Shown: piece by piece, positions 1 to 13,900 of the stretch
Layout: every line of letters begins with the position of its first letter
Position numbering within the stretch: the first letter of the stretch is position 1
Assembly: GCA_030141605.1 (NCBI GenBank)
Contig: JAQGDQ010000040.1
Location: 590,501-650,500, forward strand
DNA from: Tubiluchus corallicola
Lineage: Eukaryota; Priapulida; Priapulimorpha; Priapulimorphida; Tubiluchidae
Length of the DNA stretch: 60,000 nucleotides
Direction of reading: 5' to 3'
The notes under the pieces: model-generated
What the model saw: only the letters and a program-made list of their open reading frames with translations
The model's database searches: none
What the model was told of the DNA's origin: nothing
Position numbers and translations under genes: made by a program

Positions 1-284
1 GTGCAGGATTGATTATATTTCCAGTTGCATTTGTTTGTGTTTAAGTGAAAGGAAGAATGCCATTCTGGTCTAGGGCTTCAAAACACTGAGAATTTTATTA
101 AAAATGAAGAGATGGAGGTTATTTAAAAAAATAGTGGTAAGAGCAGGACTCTGTTCATGTGGGTGACATTAAAGCACAAGCTATTTGTCAGAGTGTCTGG
201 TAAGCTGATTCTCGTGGAAAGAAATTGCTAGAATAAGGGACAGTTCTGCTTGGGTTGTATAAAGCTTAGAAGCTGCTACTGGTG

Positions 285-299
285 TAAGATCATTGAATT
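285..299. repeat. target-site duplication, left copy
   Basis: taagatcattgaatt at 285-299 recurs exactly at 1029-1043, flanking the RTE-like fragment. A 15-bp perfect direct repeat at both ends is the expected scar of target-primed reverse transcription. Confidence 0.85.
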
Positions 300-1028
300 C
301 TTCTTCTTCCCAGCTTTTCCCTATGCGGAATCGCCGTTGTGCCATGCATTCTTCTCCATGCATTCCTGTTGTTGGCCATCTCTTCATTTATGTTCTTCTC
401 TCTAAGGTCTCCGTTAATACATTCAAACCATCTCAGCTTGGGTCGTCCTCTTCTATTTCCCAGCACTTCCATTTCCATGACTTCCCACATGATCTTCCCC
501 GACTCTTCTTTTCAGGTGCCCATACTATCACAATCTTGCCTCTTGTATCTTTTTCGAGGCTTCCACTACTTTCACTGTTCCTCTACTATTACTATTCCTG
601 ATTTTATCCCTTCTTGTTATTCCCACCATCCATCTCAACATCCTCATCTCTCCCACATCCATTTTCTTCGCTTCGGTCTTCTTTAGAGGTGCTGCTTCCA
701 GCCCATAGATTAGGGCGGATCTGACCACTGCTTTGTGAACTTTATCTTTAAGGCTCGCTGGAATCCTCTTATCGCATATCACACCCGAAACTTTTCGCCA
801 GTTATTCCAACCACACTGAATCCTGAAATTCACCTCCTTTTCCATTCCTGCAGTCTCGTCTATCATTGATCCCAGATACTTAAAGGTCTTTACTCTTTTC
901 AACTCTGCCCCATTCAATCCTATTGTTTCTCTTTGGTCCCCATTCATGTCTGTCGTAAGATACTCCATTTTGGATCTACTAATCCTCATTCCTCTGCTCT
1001 CCAAAGCAGCTCTCCATGCTTCTAATTC
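300..1028 (-). mobile_element. RTE-like non-LTR retrotransposon, 5'-truncated 3' end
   Basis: Minus-strand reading gives the C-terminal part of a LINE reverse-transcriptase protein: FKYLGSMID, RSALIYGLEA, MLRWMVGITRRDKIRN, then GRPKLRWFECINGDLREK and a WRRM ending. The two parts are in different frames (frameshift between about 490 and 528), so it is dead. The 3' end is a short GAA repeat (plus strand TTCTTCTTC, 300-308). The insert lies in the intron before the EGF exon and is bounded by 15-bp direct repeats. Confidence 0.85.
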
Positions 1029-1043
1029 TAAGATCATTGAATT
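1029..1043. repeat. target-site duplication, right copy
   Basis: Exact second copy of the 15-bp sequence at 285-299. It marks the truncated 5' end of the LINE. Confidence 0.85.
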
Positions 1044-1776
1044 ATTCAAAACTACTTAATGGCACTATTGGAATACCACTTGCGAAAGTGTCTAAAAAGA
1101 TTGAATGAGGCAGGTCTAATACTAAGTTGTAGTTAACAAAATTATTGATCCATTTTTGTGTGTGACCAAGTATATGAACTAAGTATTAAGTAATATCCTC
1201 TGCAGTGCAAGCCCATGTCAGACTACAGTATTTCGTACAAACACCACAGCGGCCTAGCACACATACAGTGCTCCTTAGGGCATATTTTTGAGAACAGTAA
1301 AGGCATCCTGTTTTCTGAAGAACACTTTTGGTTTCATCATTAAGATGATTATTACATACAGCAGCTGATATTAAGACAAAAGTGATGAAAGTCAGACATC
1401 AGTGAAACATGAGATTTCTAGATTGGAGGAAATCTCATTTTTACTGTGTACATGCCTGCAAAGAAAATGTAAAGATATCACTTTAGTTTTTTTAGCATGT
1501 GATAAGCCTTTTACAGTGATATATTACAGCACTGAAGCTTAATTTGGTGACAATAAATATCCAAGGACCTATAGGTAACTGTAATCATACAGTAATCAAG
1601 TATATGCCAACCTGTTTTTAATCAAATTCAATTAGTAATTTTAAGAGGATTCTCAACAAATCTTTAATTTTTATTTGATAGAACAGTCTTGACAAATTTA
1701 TTTGTAATTCTTCTAAATATGATGCAAATAAAGTGTTATGGTACATTAATGCTTGCCTTTTTTCCGTGTTATTTAG
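1044..1776 (+). other. RPTP intron sequence (with 1-284)
   Basis: AT-rich sequence upstream of the EGF exon on both sides of the LINE insertion. I see no exon, repeat or regulatory site that I can support. Confidence 0.5.
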
Positions 1777-1917
1777 CTTGTGATAAAGGTACATATGGAC
1801 CGCCTGACTGTAATGGTAAATGTCACTGTGAAGACAATGAAGACTGTGATAGTATGACTGGAAAATGTGGAGGAAGAGGCTGTGCAAAGTATTACCATGG
1901 TACGACATGTCAGAAAG
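1777..1917 (+). CDS. RPTP exon: EGF/laminin-type EGF module
   Basis: A 141-nt, phase 1-1 exon encoding 46 residues with regularly spaced cysteines: CDKG..., KCHC, DC, KCGG, GC, TCQK. It follows a TTATTTAG acceptor and ends before GTGTGT. The pattern matches the laminin/Tie/MEGF-type EGF module, a disulfide-rich extracellular fold usually present in several copies. The symmetric phase would allow more copies to be spliced in upstream of the window. It is the first exon of the receptor seen here. Confidence 0.85.
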
Positions 1918-4900
1918 GTGTGTGCTCTATTTATAAACACTAAAGTAATGCATTTTTAGTTTCAGTAACTTACCTAGTATGTACTGTACATAACTTTGTT
2001 GCGCCCAACTTTTGTTGGTCTCACTTATAAGAGTTACTTAGTTAGTTCGACGTAAATGTGTTCATAGTATCTGGAACTCTCTACCAACCATCTTACAAAT
2101 TCCTAAAGAGGAACATCAACCCTTAAACAAGATGCATTGCATATTAATATACACTTAGAAATATTGAAATTATTACATAATGTAAGCACATAAAATGGTT
2201 GATTAAAAATGCAAAAGAAATTCCAATCATTTTTATCCCCACCCAACTAACCTCAATGCGAGCATATTTGACGAAAATGCGTAAGTTGGTGAACAGTACG
2301 AATGCATGCACAACAAAACTTCTGCAGCTCACTTAGAAATTCCACTATTCTAACTAATTAAATTTTTGCTTTTCACTGTGTTTTTGTAAAAATTATTCAC
2401 CGAATCAACTGGTAACACCTTCAGAGTGTTTACCAGGATTATACCCAAAGCACTAAGTAGTATACTTGATGTTACAGATAAGTATATGGAATTCAGAGTG
2501 GCTGCGAGCATGAAGTAGCTACCGAGTGGGTTACCTAGCTTACACACTTCAATTTTAGTTTGTTAAAATAATTGTTTGTTACTTTGTCGGCATTAACTAG
2601 CAGAGTTGGAAGATTATTATATTATCGTCGATAACTGGTTTTCATTACATAGTAGGCAATGGATTTCATCAAAAGCAAAAAATAGTATTCTTAATCTCTC
2701 ATTTAATGTTTTGGATTATTTATAGTTCTTAACTGATGCAAAAAAGTTTGCTCAAGCACCTGGCAGAATAAGTGTTTTTATTGCCCGGTAACTAGATGAA
2801 GCCATTTTTCGTTCAAAATAAGCATGCCCAAGTATGAAGTGATCATCAGTTTATTTTGTTAATTACACGAGACCCTTATCACAATTTTATTGCTGAAATT
2901 TTCTATTATTTTTCTCAAACATTAAAATAAGCTCAACTTCCCAAGAGATTTTTGCTTTTCCTTTAAGAATGTATGCTTCTAATTAATTTTGAGCTAGTTC
3001 TTGTTTTTAAATATATAACCTAACACTACTTCTTTTTTTTCAGAAATTCCACATTTGGCAAATGCTCCTGTTGTGAGGCAGATCAACACATCTGCTGTTA
3101 GTGTCAGGTAATGGCTTGTTCACATTGCTGCTTTAGTCTTCATGTCATGCAGCGTTAACTTAGTTTGGCAGGTATCACAGAATGTAAGTGTGTTTAACGT
3201 ATGGCATTTATTGTTTTTTAAATTTTCTTCAGCAGACCATTGTTTGTGCTATAGTGGCATTTTGGAAAGGCAAAGTGTGTCTGTATGATATGAGCAATTG
3301 CATGGCTGTAGTTTTCTTTTTTGATCGTTTTTCTTTTCTTTAGGTGGCAGGAGTGGCAAGAAAGTGTTGATAATGGCGATGGATCTATAATAAAGTACAC
3401 ATTAGAAAATAAAGAAAAGAATGCATCGTATCCCTCTTCGTGGAAAAACATTGCATCTGTACAAGTTGATAAAGCTGTTTTGGTAAGGTTTATCACCTTA
3501 ATCATCTTATCTGAACTTCTTCAGCTTGACTTTTTTAAATTTTTTAAACATGCATTTTCACATTGCTAAGTCAGCTGTAACTTATAAAACTCTAGTAAAC
3601 AACAATTCGTTAAGAGTTAAATTTGAGTTAGAAGTTAATAACACCTCGATTTATGTAATTGGTTTTCTGTATTAGTGTTTATAATCATTTGCACCTTGTA
3701 ATTTAGGTAATTTTTGAATACTTTTTTATTAAAAGAGCATTTTTGAAAGCCATTTTATTGGTATTTATGCCATCTACTTGTTCTAAATTACAGGAAGGTA
3801 ATAGCCATTGGTATGAAGTTGTCTCGCCAGTTGTGCTAGGTCGTCATTACATGTTTCGTGTGCGAACAGTAATGGATAAAAAGGGCAAACCTTCGCCAGT
3901 AGCAGATATTACAGTTGCATGCCAGAGTAAGTATTCTATAATCCAGTTTAATAGTAATAGTAATAGTTTAAAAGTAAAATATCCTTTTCCGTGACAGCAT
4001 ATTGTTATGATGTTGTTGCAAGTCGTACCTGCGCAGCAGCTGACCCTTTACGTTTAATAGAACCTAGGTATAAGCAAGAAACATGGCCGCCATGCCTTTG
4101 CAGTTATTGCTCCACTGCGGAGTTGCAGAGTTGCTTATCATTATCTCTGCATCAACTGGCATCATTACAAAATTTAAAAAGCACTTAAAAGCACACCTGT
4201 TTAGGCAGCTTTATGGATCATAGCAATATCTATACATTAGAGTAGAGTATGTTGGTAGAATTTTACGATTGCTTTTAAAAGCGATCTTATAGTGTGTTTA
4301 CAATTAGTACGATTTTATGATTTTAGAATGATAATTTTATAATGATTGTCTATGTAATTGTACATTATAACAGACTTTTTAATTGTAAAGCGCACTGAGA
4401 TCACTTGATGTGATGCACGATACAAGTAGTACATTATTGTTGTTGTTGTTATTATTATTATTGTTATTGTTATTATTATTATTATTATTATATTGCCACA
4501 ATGTTATTAGTTTTAATTTTTTTCAATTTAATAGATCCTATTGGTCGTTTAAAGAAGCCAGTTTTAGAGAACATGCATCTCAACACCAAAAATAAAGTTG
4601 ACGTAGACATCTCTTGGACGGTAATAGGATTTTTTATTGTTTTGGTTACTTTTGCAAGACTAAATGTTCATATGAGCTGTGAAAGATACATAGCTATTGA
4701 AACCTACTAGTTTTCTGCTGTAGACAGGAATGAATGCCAGGCTGTTACATAAGAGGCAACTAGCTGAAGGTGATCAGGTAAGTGAACTAGCTGACTGGTA
4801 CAGCTGGCATATTCGAACAACAATAGGCCTGGTCAGCAAAGAGGTGAATGGTTTGTGGGAAAAACTGTTTCTAAATGATTTCATTTGCTGTAATGGTTCC

Positions 4901-7900
4901 AGCAGATTCTGTGATTGTGGGAGGAGGCAGTAATAATAAAAAAATTGTTGACCGCACCATGGCATTCAATGGTTGTGTTTAACGTAAATTAACTTTTTTG
5001 TTTTTCAGCCCCCTGTACAGGAAGTCATTCAATGTGATTCAATTGATAGTTACATGATATTTGTTGATAATCTCGAGCTGCTGACTGCAAGTGGTTTAAC
5101 CACTAGGGGAAAGTTGCCTAACTTGAATCCAAATAGTGACTTTAACATCACGGTATCTTATCGTAACAATGGACGTTTTTACAGTGATCCCAGCACCGCA
5201 TTGCACATTACTACACCACCAGTACCAGGTATGTTTTTTAATAATCAGGTAGACTTGGGCAGATTGTTGTGCAATTTACAAGCACTTTGCTTTTAAATTT
5301 CTTATTTCTTAAATTTGATCAGTGAATATAAACCTGTTGTTTATGCCTGCAACAGCCAAAGTATTTTTTGCTATCTAATATGTAATAACTATTCAGTTGC
5401 TTGTTATTTCCATTAAAACAAAATACTTCAGCAGATGCTGATACACTGTCATGCTACAGAAGCACATTCACAAGTTATTGTTATTGAAATGTAATTGATC
5501 AGTTACTAAAGAATTTTTGTAGGTATTGTATTTTTGCATTTTTTTCATACTAAATTATTATTGGTCTGTCATTGTGCAAGTGTGAAGTTTTTCTGAAATT
5601 AAGCGAAAATAAAATATTTTTATAGCAAATGATGCTGTTCGGAATCTTAGAGTCACAGCAACAACAGAAAATTCAATTGAAATTGAATATGAAAAGCCAC
5701 TTTCTGCACTTGATGGAAATGATATGGATTATGAAGTATCATACAAAAGTTTACATTACTTAAATGATGACTGCCGTAACGTAGGAGAATCTGATGCCAT
5801 GTCCCAGATTACCAGGTTCGCTTAACTGGTGCTGTGTATTACACTTTTTCTGTCATGTGCTATTGGTAATGGCTTATAATAAAACTTAAGGTTTCTTGTA
5901 ATGCGAGATGAATAATATTCTATTATAAATGAAGTTTTACTTATAGCAAACTTGCAAGCAGAGTATAACGTAGAACATGTTTTATAGGGAAGGGGTCAAA
6001 ACCAGCTATTTAAACAGTCTTGATTTGTGACTGAGTTCATAAGATCAGTGAAGATGATGACATTCATTAATCTAAAAGCTAGGCAAACTATTATACGATA
6101 GAAAGGCACAATATAAGTATCTGAGCACCATGCATAAAGTACAGTTGCTTTTATTTTTGCAAAAGGGTGATGTATGAATTTACTTGTCTTTAAAAAAATA
6201 ATGTACCAGTCTAGTACATTTAGCATATTATATTTCAGGAGTTAAGATAATAATTCTTTATTTATAAGTTTAATTGTGTGTTAAAATATATAATTTATTT
6301 TATTTTAGTGAAGAAAGTCTCACTTTGAACAATTTGAGACCGAATAGTAACTATAGCATCACAGTTTCACTTGCCAATGAAGGCTCAAGCAGATCTACTG
6401 TGTACGCTCAAACAGGAGCAACAGGTACAGAAACGCACTCTGCTTATAATTTGGAATGATGCACATTGCAAATTTTAAGTTTGTAATTGCGAAGACTGGT
6501 TGCAAACTAGATAAAATCTGAAATGAATGAGATTCACGTACATTCCAAGTAAATTGTAGCTAACTAGCCCATCGTATGACTTTTCACAGCATTGTCTCAG
6601 GATGGATGAGTTGTAACTTAGCTGTGTAGTCAGTGATTGCTTTATGGATTTGTTTAAAATCTTTAGCTCTATAAGTCTATTTGAACATTTATCATCTGCA
6701 TATTGAGTGTATGTGATCCTGAACAAAATCTATTGCTTGTAATTATGTAGACATTCCTTTGGATGATATGTATTGGAATCAAACCATATGTAGTGGGTCA
6801 ATTAGTCATACTTGCAGCATCTCTCTAAACTGCTGACTGGTCTGTTTCTTGTGTAATTTGTTTTCACTTTTCCAGTCTCTGACTCTATTACATGTATCTT
6901 ATCATGTCTTATTTTTTATAGTACCTGGTATGCCAACCGATATTATTGTGAAAAACATCACAGATTCAGCTATTCATATCACATGGAGCCCACCTCCATG
7001 CGAAAAGCGAGGCGGCCTTTTTCGCGATTATGAATACCTCCTAAAATCCGATGGAGGCAGTGCTGCCATGGGTACAGTAGCAGCTGGAGCAAGGATATTC
7101 CGTGATTTGAAACCTAACACTTTGTACGAGTTTAAAGTAAATTATAGAGTTGATTCTGCTGATGGGATTTTACCTAGTAACTGGACTACACCTACAAGGT
7201 CACGCACAATGCCAACTCGTAAGTTTTCTCTTAGTTATCTATAATCTTTCTTGTGTTGATATTGTGAGTGTACACACCCACAATTAATTGAGCTTTGAAA
7301 CCTAACTTGAAAATCACGAAACGTGAAAAGCTTTAACACCTTTCAGTGTTTGGTTAAAATCTATTCTATAATCCACTTTTTCATATTTTCTTTTTTCAAG
7401 TTTGGTTTGAAATTCACTGAATTATGGGTTTATACCATTAACTTGTCTTTTCATATATGAAGCTTCTAGTTTATAACTATGTTGGGTTCTTCTCTGCAAC
7501 ATAAGAATTTGTAAAACATAAAAGTGTTTCTAGCTCATTAAGTTGTAGCGAATAGAGAAGTGGATGCTTATTTGCTTGTTACTTAAAAAAACATCAAACG
7601 TAGTTTATGCTGTATGAGTTGGCATAACGTGTGCACGCTTGTTGATTTTTGTTTGAGTATACTCAGTATGCCTCCTGATGGCTGCACTGCCAATTTTGAT
7701 TCTCCTTACAGTTGTCTTAAAGCCACCTTCCCTGATTGAAGCGTTTCCCAAGAACAGTCAGATAATTGAATTACGGTGGACACCACCTGATGTTCAGATA
7801 GCATCTTACACAATTCGGTAAGCATTTTCTTAACTTCCTCCTTGCAATTACAGATTTTAATTATGTTCCCTCATCTTGACCTGTGTTTTCATTATGTTTT

Positions 7901-10900
7901 ATAATTTAGCCAGTACCTGAGGAAAAAATCTATACAAATTTTATATTAAGCTATTAATGTTCAATTGCATAAGCATTTAAACATTCTTTTTCCTGCCATT
8001 ATTGTCTAAGTACTGCTGTCATACCATTTGCATCCATTTGAACAAAAAAATGTATTTTGTAATCAATTTTCTATTGTTTTGTTTACTTATAGGTATTCCA
8101 GTAAAAGCTTTTCTAATGATATTAGAAAGGGTATTCCAGGTGACCACACAACTGTTAGTATTGCTGATTTGCAGCCTGGCACAAAATATGAGTTTCAGGT
8201 ATATTATTTTGACAAAGCATATCTTCATACATTGAGATGTTCTTGATTATTCTTGTGAGGATGAATATAGTGTTTAGCGGTAGTAATAAATTTATTGATT
8301 GGTGACAGTCCATTCACAACAGTTATAAATAATTTCAAAAACTGCAAATTGGGTTTGTTATACGGAAAATGTTCACCACTTCGAAATCTTAAAACACTCA
8401 TAAACAATGTGCACCAGCTTACGTATTTACATAATGTCTTTCATAGCCCATAATGTAATTAATGGAGCAATAAAAAGACATTTCTGAGTTATCAGTTATC
8501 ATATTGAAAGAGATGTAAAAGTTGTATGTCTATACTTTTTTGAGGCAGTAAACTATTACTACGTATAAATGCTTATATGTTTACCTTGAGTTGTGAGGTA
8601 GTCCAAATGTGAGTAATTTAAATTAATCTTTGTTTGTATATCTCTATCATTTAGAGGTGTTGTCGCTAAACTCTTGGTAAACTCTTCAAGCTTGATTTTT
8701 GCAACATTTCCTAACTTAGATCAAGATCTAGGCTCTGCTCTGTTTTCGTGTAACCTAACAAGAACTGCAAACAGCTATCATGAAAGCATGCTAGACTATC
8801 TTTGCATTTTTTGATCTTTTATTCAATTATGAAATAAGTTGCCTTACTGAACAAATGTGATTATATAATTTTTTTAGATTCAAGGTCACACAGGTTCTGG
8901 AAAGTCAACTGAATGGAGCAATGCTATTGAAGCATCCACTACTGAAGAACGTATGTCCTTTTTTGACTTAAAAGAACAGAAAACTTATTTCCATAAAACC
9001 ACTTTTGAAATAAACAAGATGATTAAGGTGTGCTAGAGTACATGCAGTTTAAAAGAGGACTGAATTTTTAACTAATATATTATGTAACTGGTTTAGGCAG
9101 TTGTAGATGCATACATACATATTAGTTTACACTTAAGTACAATACTATAGTAATGCTGTTCATGCACAGACATGAACCATTTCTTTAATTCATAATTTTT
9201 TGTCCTAAGTGATAAGCATTAACTGATGCTCTTTTAGTTCTTTGCATGAGACAATTGCAGATGCAGTACATCTCTCGTGAAACTAAGACCTGATTTAAGT
9301 ACATAATAAACATTTATTTGTAAAAGTTAACTTTTATAATATTCATTTTAACTCTTTAGCTCCTAGCCCTCCTATTTCATTGTCAGTGCGAAGCAAAGGT
9401 GAAACCTGGGCTAGTATTGGGTGGAGGCCTCCTATCTTTCCCGGTGGTACCATCGTTGGCTATAAGGTATCAGAGTGTGTTTGCTAATAGCAGAGATTGT
9501 TACATTATTTTCTTTTAGTACATTAAACACGACACTATTTATTTTGCTGCAGGATCTTTTAAAATTGTAAAAACTACTTGACTCCTGCAATTGTAATGCT
9601 GTTTTAATACATTGTTTGATGGTTTTTTTTGGAACAAATGATTTTACAATTTGCATTTTTTTATAATTATGCTCTGAAGAAGCAGAATACATAACTGTCC
9701 AAGGAAAATGTTGCATTTTGTTTAACACATGTACCATCCTTGTATAAATTATCCAGTACTTTCATTACTGTTCGGGCACTTCACATCCACATTTTCTTCA
9801 TCGATTAAACCGATTGTCGTGTAAGTACAGCTTTTAACATGATGTGCCATAACATGGTAATTGTCATGAATAAATGAAGCACAATATACTTAACAAAATG
9901 AGATTTAAAGTAAAACTAAGTAAATTATCTGTCTTTTGCATTGCAAACTGGTGATTTGCCCTTGTATATAAATCATTTGTATTTTTGACATACAGATAAA
10001 AGTTACAGCAGTTGATTCGTTCTATCCGTCTGTACGGTTGAACACACCAAAAGTTGATGACATTGTGGAGGCTGCACAAACTAGCTATGTCTTGACAAAT
10101 CTCAGCGCAGGCACCAAGTATGAGTTAAGTTTGAATGCAATCGCTTCAACTAGTCATGGTGATCCTGACAGCATCTCCTTTTGGACTGTTATCCAAGGTT
10201 AGTTACAAAGATTTGACTATAATGTATGATTACATATGAAAGATCGCGAATTACTCACAGTTAATGTTTGAGCTTTAAAGCATATTTGTCCACATCAAGC
10301 GTATGTGATTTATACATAATTTTATGTAAAGTACCAGACCTTCCTGCAGATGCACAAAAGTGGAAAATATGCAACATTATCAAACAACTGCAAAAAGTTA
10401 AATAACAAAAATCTTATAGATAATGTGTTAAATGGAGTGAAACGTTATTGACAGTCTTCTAACCACATGCTTTTCTGTTACTTGTACCAATTTTGCACAT
10501 TTTCTTAAATGTTCTAATAGTTGTTTTTGCCTAAATCCTAAATCTGTTCAATTTCTGGTGTTTCTGTTACAATATTTCATATGTTATTGTAGATCCGCTT
10601 AAACCAGCTGAACCGGTCGTCGTGAGTAGTGAAACATTAGATTCTCAGCACACTACAATAACTGTGCGTGTTAGTCCGATACAGTTTATTAAAGGACCAG
10701 AAAAGTACGTTTATATCATACATTTTCTTTCAATCCTTTCAGTAACACGGCTTTGCTGGTTGTACTGCACTTCTAACCAAATTAATGTTAGCAAAATTGC
10801 ATCTTGAATTCGTGAATCTTCTGGTTTAAGGATTTGTGCGTAAAGTTCCATATCTGCAATCTAATACAGCTCGTCCATATCATTTGACTGTTTCTGTTTC

Positions 10901-13900
10901 ACTTTACGAGGTGTTTCATTTAAAAAAATAAGTTTCTGTATGTTATATATACATATGTGTGTATTTATATATTTGCTTGCATGACCCTGAAGCTTTAGGC
11001 AATTCACTTTCTTAGTCCATTGTAATTTGATTTGTATGAATTGTACCAGTTGTGCGAAAACATAAATTGACTCTATTAATAAATTTTCTACATTGCAGTG
11101 GCTATTACATCGTTTTTTCCACGATTTCTGATGAAGAAATTGATGCCGATTCATTGAAAAATTACGGCACTGCAACCCAGCTTAGTATTCCATACTATAT
11201 TACTGGACATCTGCCTGAAGAAAAACTACAGCAAACATCTGAGTTTACAATTGGTGACAGGCTGATATATGGGGGATTTTACAATGCACCGATTCAGCCT
11301 GGAAAGCCGTGTAGAATTTTTTTGGGTGCTTACACCAAATTTGATGGGGTAAATGACTATTTATTTTGCTCTTTTTTTGTAATTAGTTGCTGATGAACAT
11401 TTCACAATTTTTAGTGCATATATCTTCATCTTTATTAATCCTTCTATAGAATACATGGGTTTAAAATATTATTTCAAGTGCTGTTGAAATTCACAACACG
11501 TAATTGTTTAAATTACAAATTCACATTAAATCTTTGGAACGTGAGACGTGATGATTTTGTTTGTGTTCTCTTGTTAGTATTTTCATTGCAGCATTGTGTT
11601 TGCCATCTAAATTTTATGATACCTTTTTGTGAAAATAGCATTTGCTTCATGTAAATCAGAAATGGGAATTTTAATTACCAGTGAAAAATTAACTTAAAAA
11701 GGTTTTAAGTTCATATCTTCAAAATTGTTTCACAAGTTTCATGGGATTGTCCGTGAAGAAACAGTCTGCTTCTTACAGCATTTTAAACAAACTATATTGT
11801 TTAGATTACCAGTTTATTATACTAATTTAAAACAAAAGAAGTGCACTCTAAAGTGCTACTTTTCTTGCTTTTGTTAATCAAATGAACATCTGCTTAACAA
11901 ATGCCTGCTTCCGTGTCGTGCTTTTTAATTTCAATAATATTGAAATATGTAACTTTTCAGACAACTAAGTACAGTTCTTACCAGCAGTTGAGGAAGTTTT
12001 GCTTTTGTTTTCTGGCTTAATAATATTTATAAGATTTGTGAACATTATAAACTTAGTCAAATTCCAGCTGAATCTTTTTTTTGCTTGTACAGTTTTTGCT
12101 TTGTAGGTCACTAAAATGCAGCTAACTCCTGGTCCTATATATGTTCCACCTCCTAGCACACCGCCTCCGGTGACAACAAAGTCTAGCAGTGCTGCTGTGG
12201 TTGCCATTGTAGTTGTCGGAGTAGTTATAATTGTTCTCATAATTCTAGTTGCTTGCTTCATATTTAGGTATGTATGGTATTAAAGTCTACTTAAAATCTT
12301 TATTTAAACCTCAAGGTTAGTCTGACTTGCCACTGCTTGTTAGTATCTCCAAACATTTTTATGTGGGACCCCATTAAACTCTTCCTTAAGGGGTCAAATT
12401 TAATATTAAGATCAAACTTAAAATTTGATACTAATTTTATTAAATTTCATGGCTTCCTTCATAATGAGATCGGGCTTAGAAGTTGCATTTCCTCCAAAAC
12501 ATTTAATTCGGTTTGCTCGTCAAACTTTGGAACATCACAGGCTAAATAATTGTGCTAAGAACGACTTCTTTGGATACCTGATTGTTACTGTGACACTAAA
12601 TTTGTAAACAATGCTGCACAGTAAAATGTGGCACATGATAACAAAATGCAAATGCTGTTATACTAAAGACTGAGTTTAGACTGTCATCTAAGGAGTAAAA
12701 CACTTGAAATCAAGTTCCGGGCTTTTTTTCCGGAAATGACACACCCGATTTCCTTTTATATAAGCTGCCAAGAAAAGGTCCGTTAACTACCATGTTTAGT
12801 GATGATTCGTTTTAACAATGAAATTTTGCCATACACTTTTACTTGGTGAAAAATATTGTGTTCACAAAATACATCTCTTTCGAACATCTCTTATTCAATC
12901 AATATTACATGTAGGTTATTACCTGTGCTTATTGTAATGAAATAAATGCTTTTGTTCAGATAAGATTCTTCGCTAGATGTAACTGTAGTGTTAATCCCTG
13001 TTGCCCTTTCACATCAGTACTGTGAGACAAACAATACATCAAATGACTCTCGACTAGGTTAAAGGAGAAAATATAACACATGCCACTAGAAATTAAATGA
13101 GATGTTTTAAGAAATGTACCATTGGCTGTAGTTTTATGCATACTGTGTAATCATTGCATTACCCTAACAAATGATAGTGACAGGCTATTTTTACTAAGCA
13201 GTAAAGCAAATTTGCTTATAAAATTATAATGTTTTTTGTGTGGATGCAACTCCGTGCATTTACATTATTTCCTGTAGGAAATATAATATGGCTTAGTTTA
13301 AAATTACACTCATATCTCGGTTTGCTGGACAAAAGCAGGGTGACATCGGTCCAAATTTGCCGATTGTCCGTTTTTTACCGATACTAAGTTAATACAGTAG
13401 GCGACAATATAATTGACTATAGTCTTTCTGCACGTGCTTAAATAAGACACTTCTGTGTGACCAATGAGCTTTTAATATTTCCATGTCATCTTAATTCGCT
13501 TTTGTGCAGTATAATGTACGTAGAAACAATCACATCAAGTACAGTTTATTTGTAAGCAAGATGTAAACAAAGTGACTAGCGGATTGTGGGACTTTTTAAG
13601 GGATTTTGCATGATTCTTCCGATATCCATAAAAGCAAGGTCAAGGAAATTGAGGCATGAGTGTAATTGACTTAACATCTTGCTAGAATGCATTGGCAAAT
13701 GCATTGAATGATGGTTCTGCCGTGCTTCCTATTTGTTAATAATTTTGGCTAATTTGTGTTGCTGCCGTGCTTCCTATTTGTTGATAATTTTGGCTAATTT
13801 GTTGTGCAACAAAGCTTATCCTTAAAATTTCATTTTATCAAAGCTTGGTGCATTTGACAGAAAGCGAAAAAGGGAAGCAAAGGCACATTATAAGACAGTT

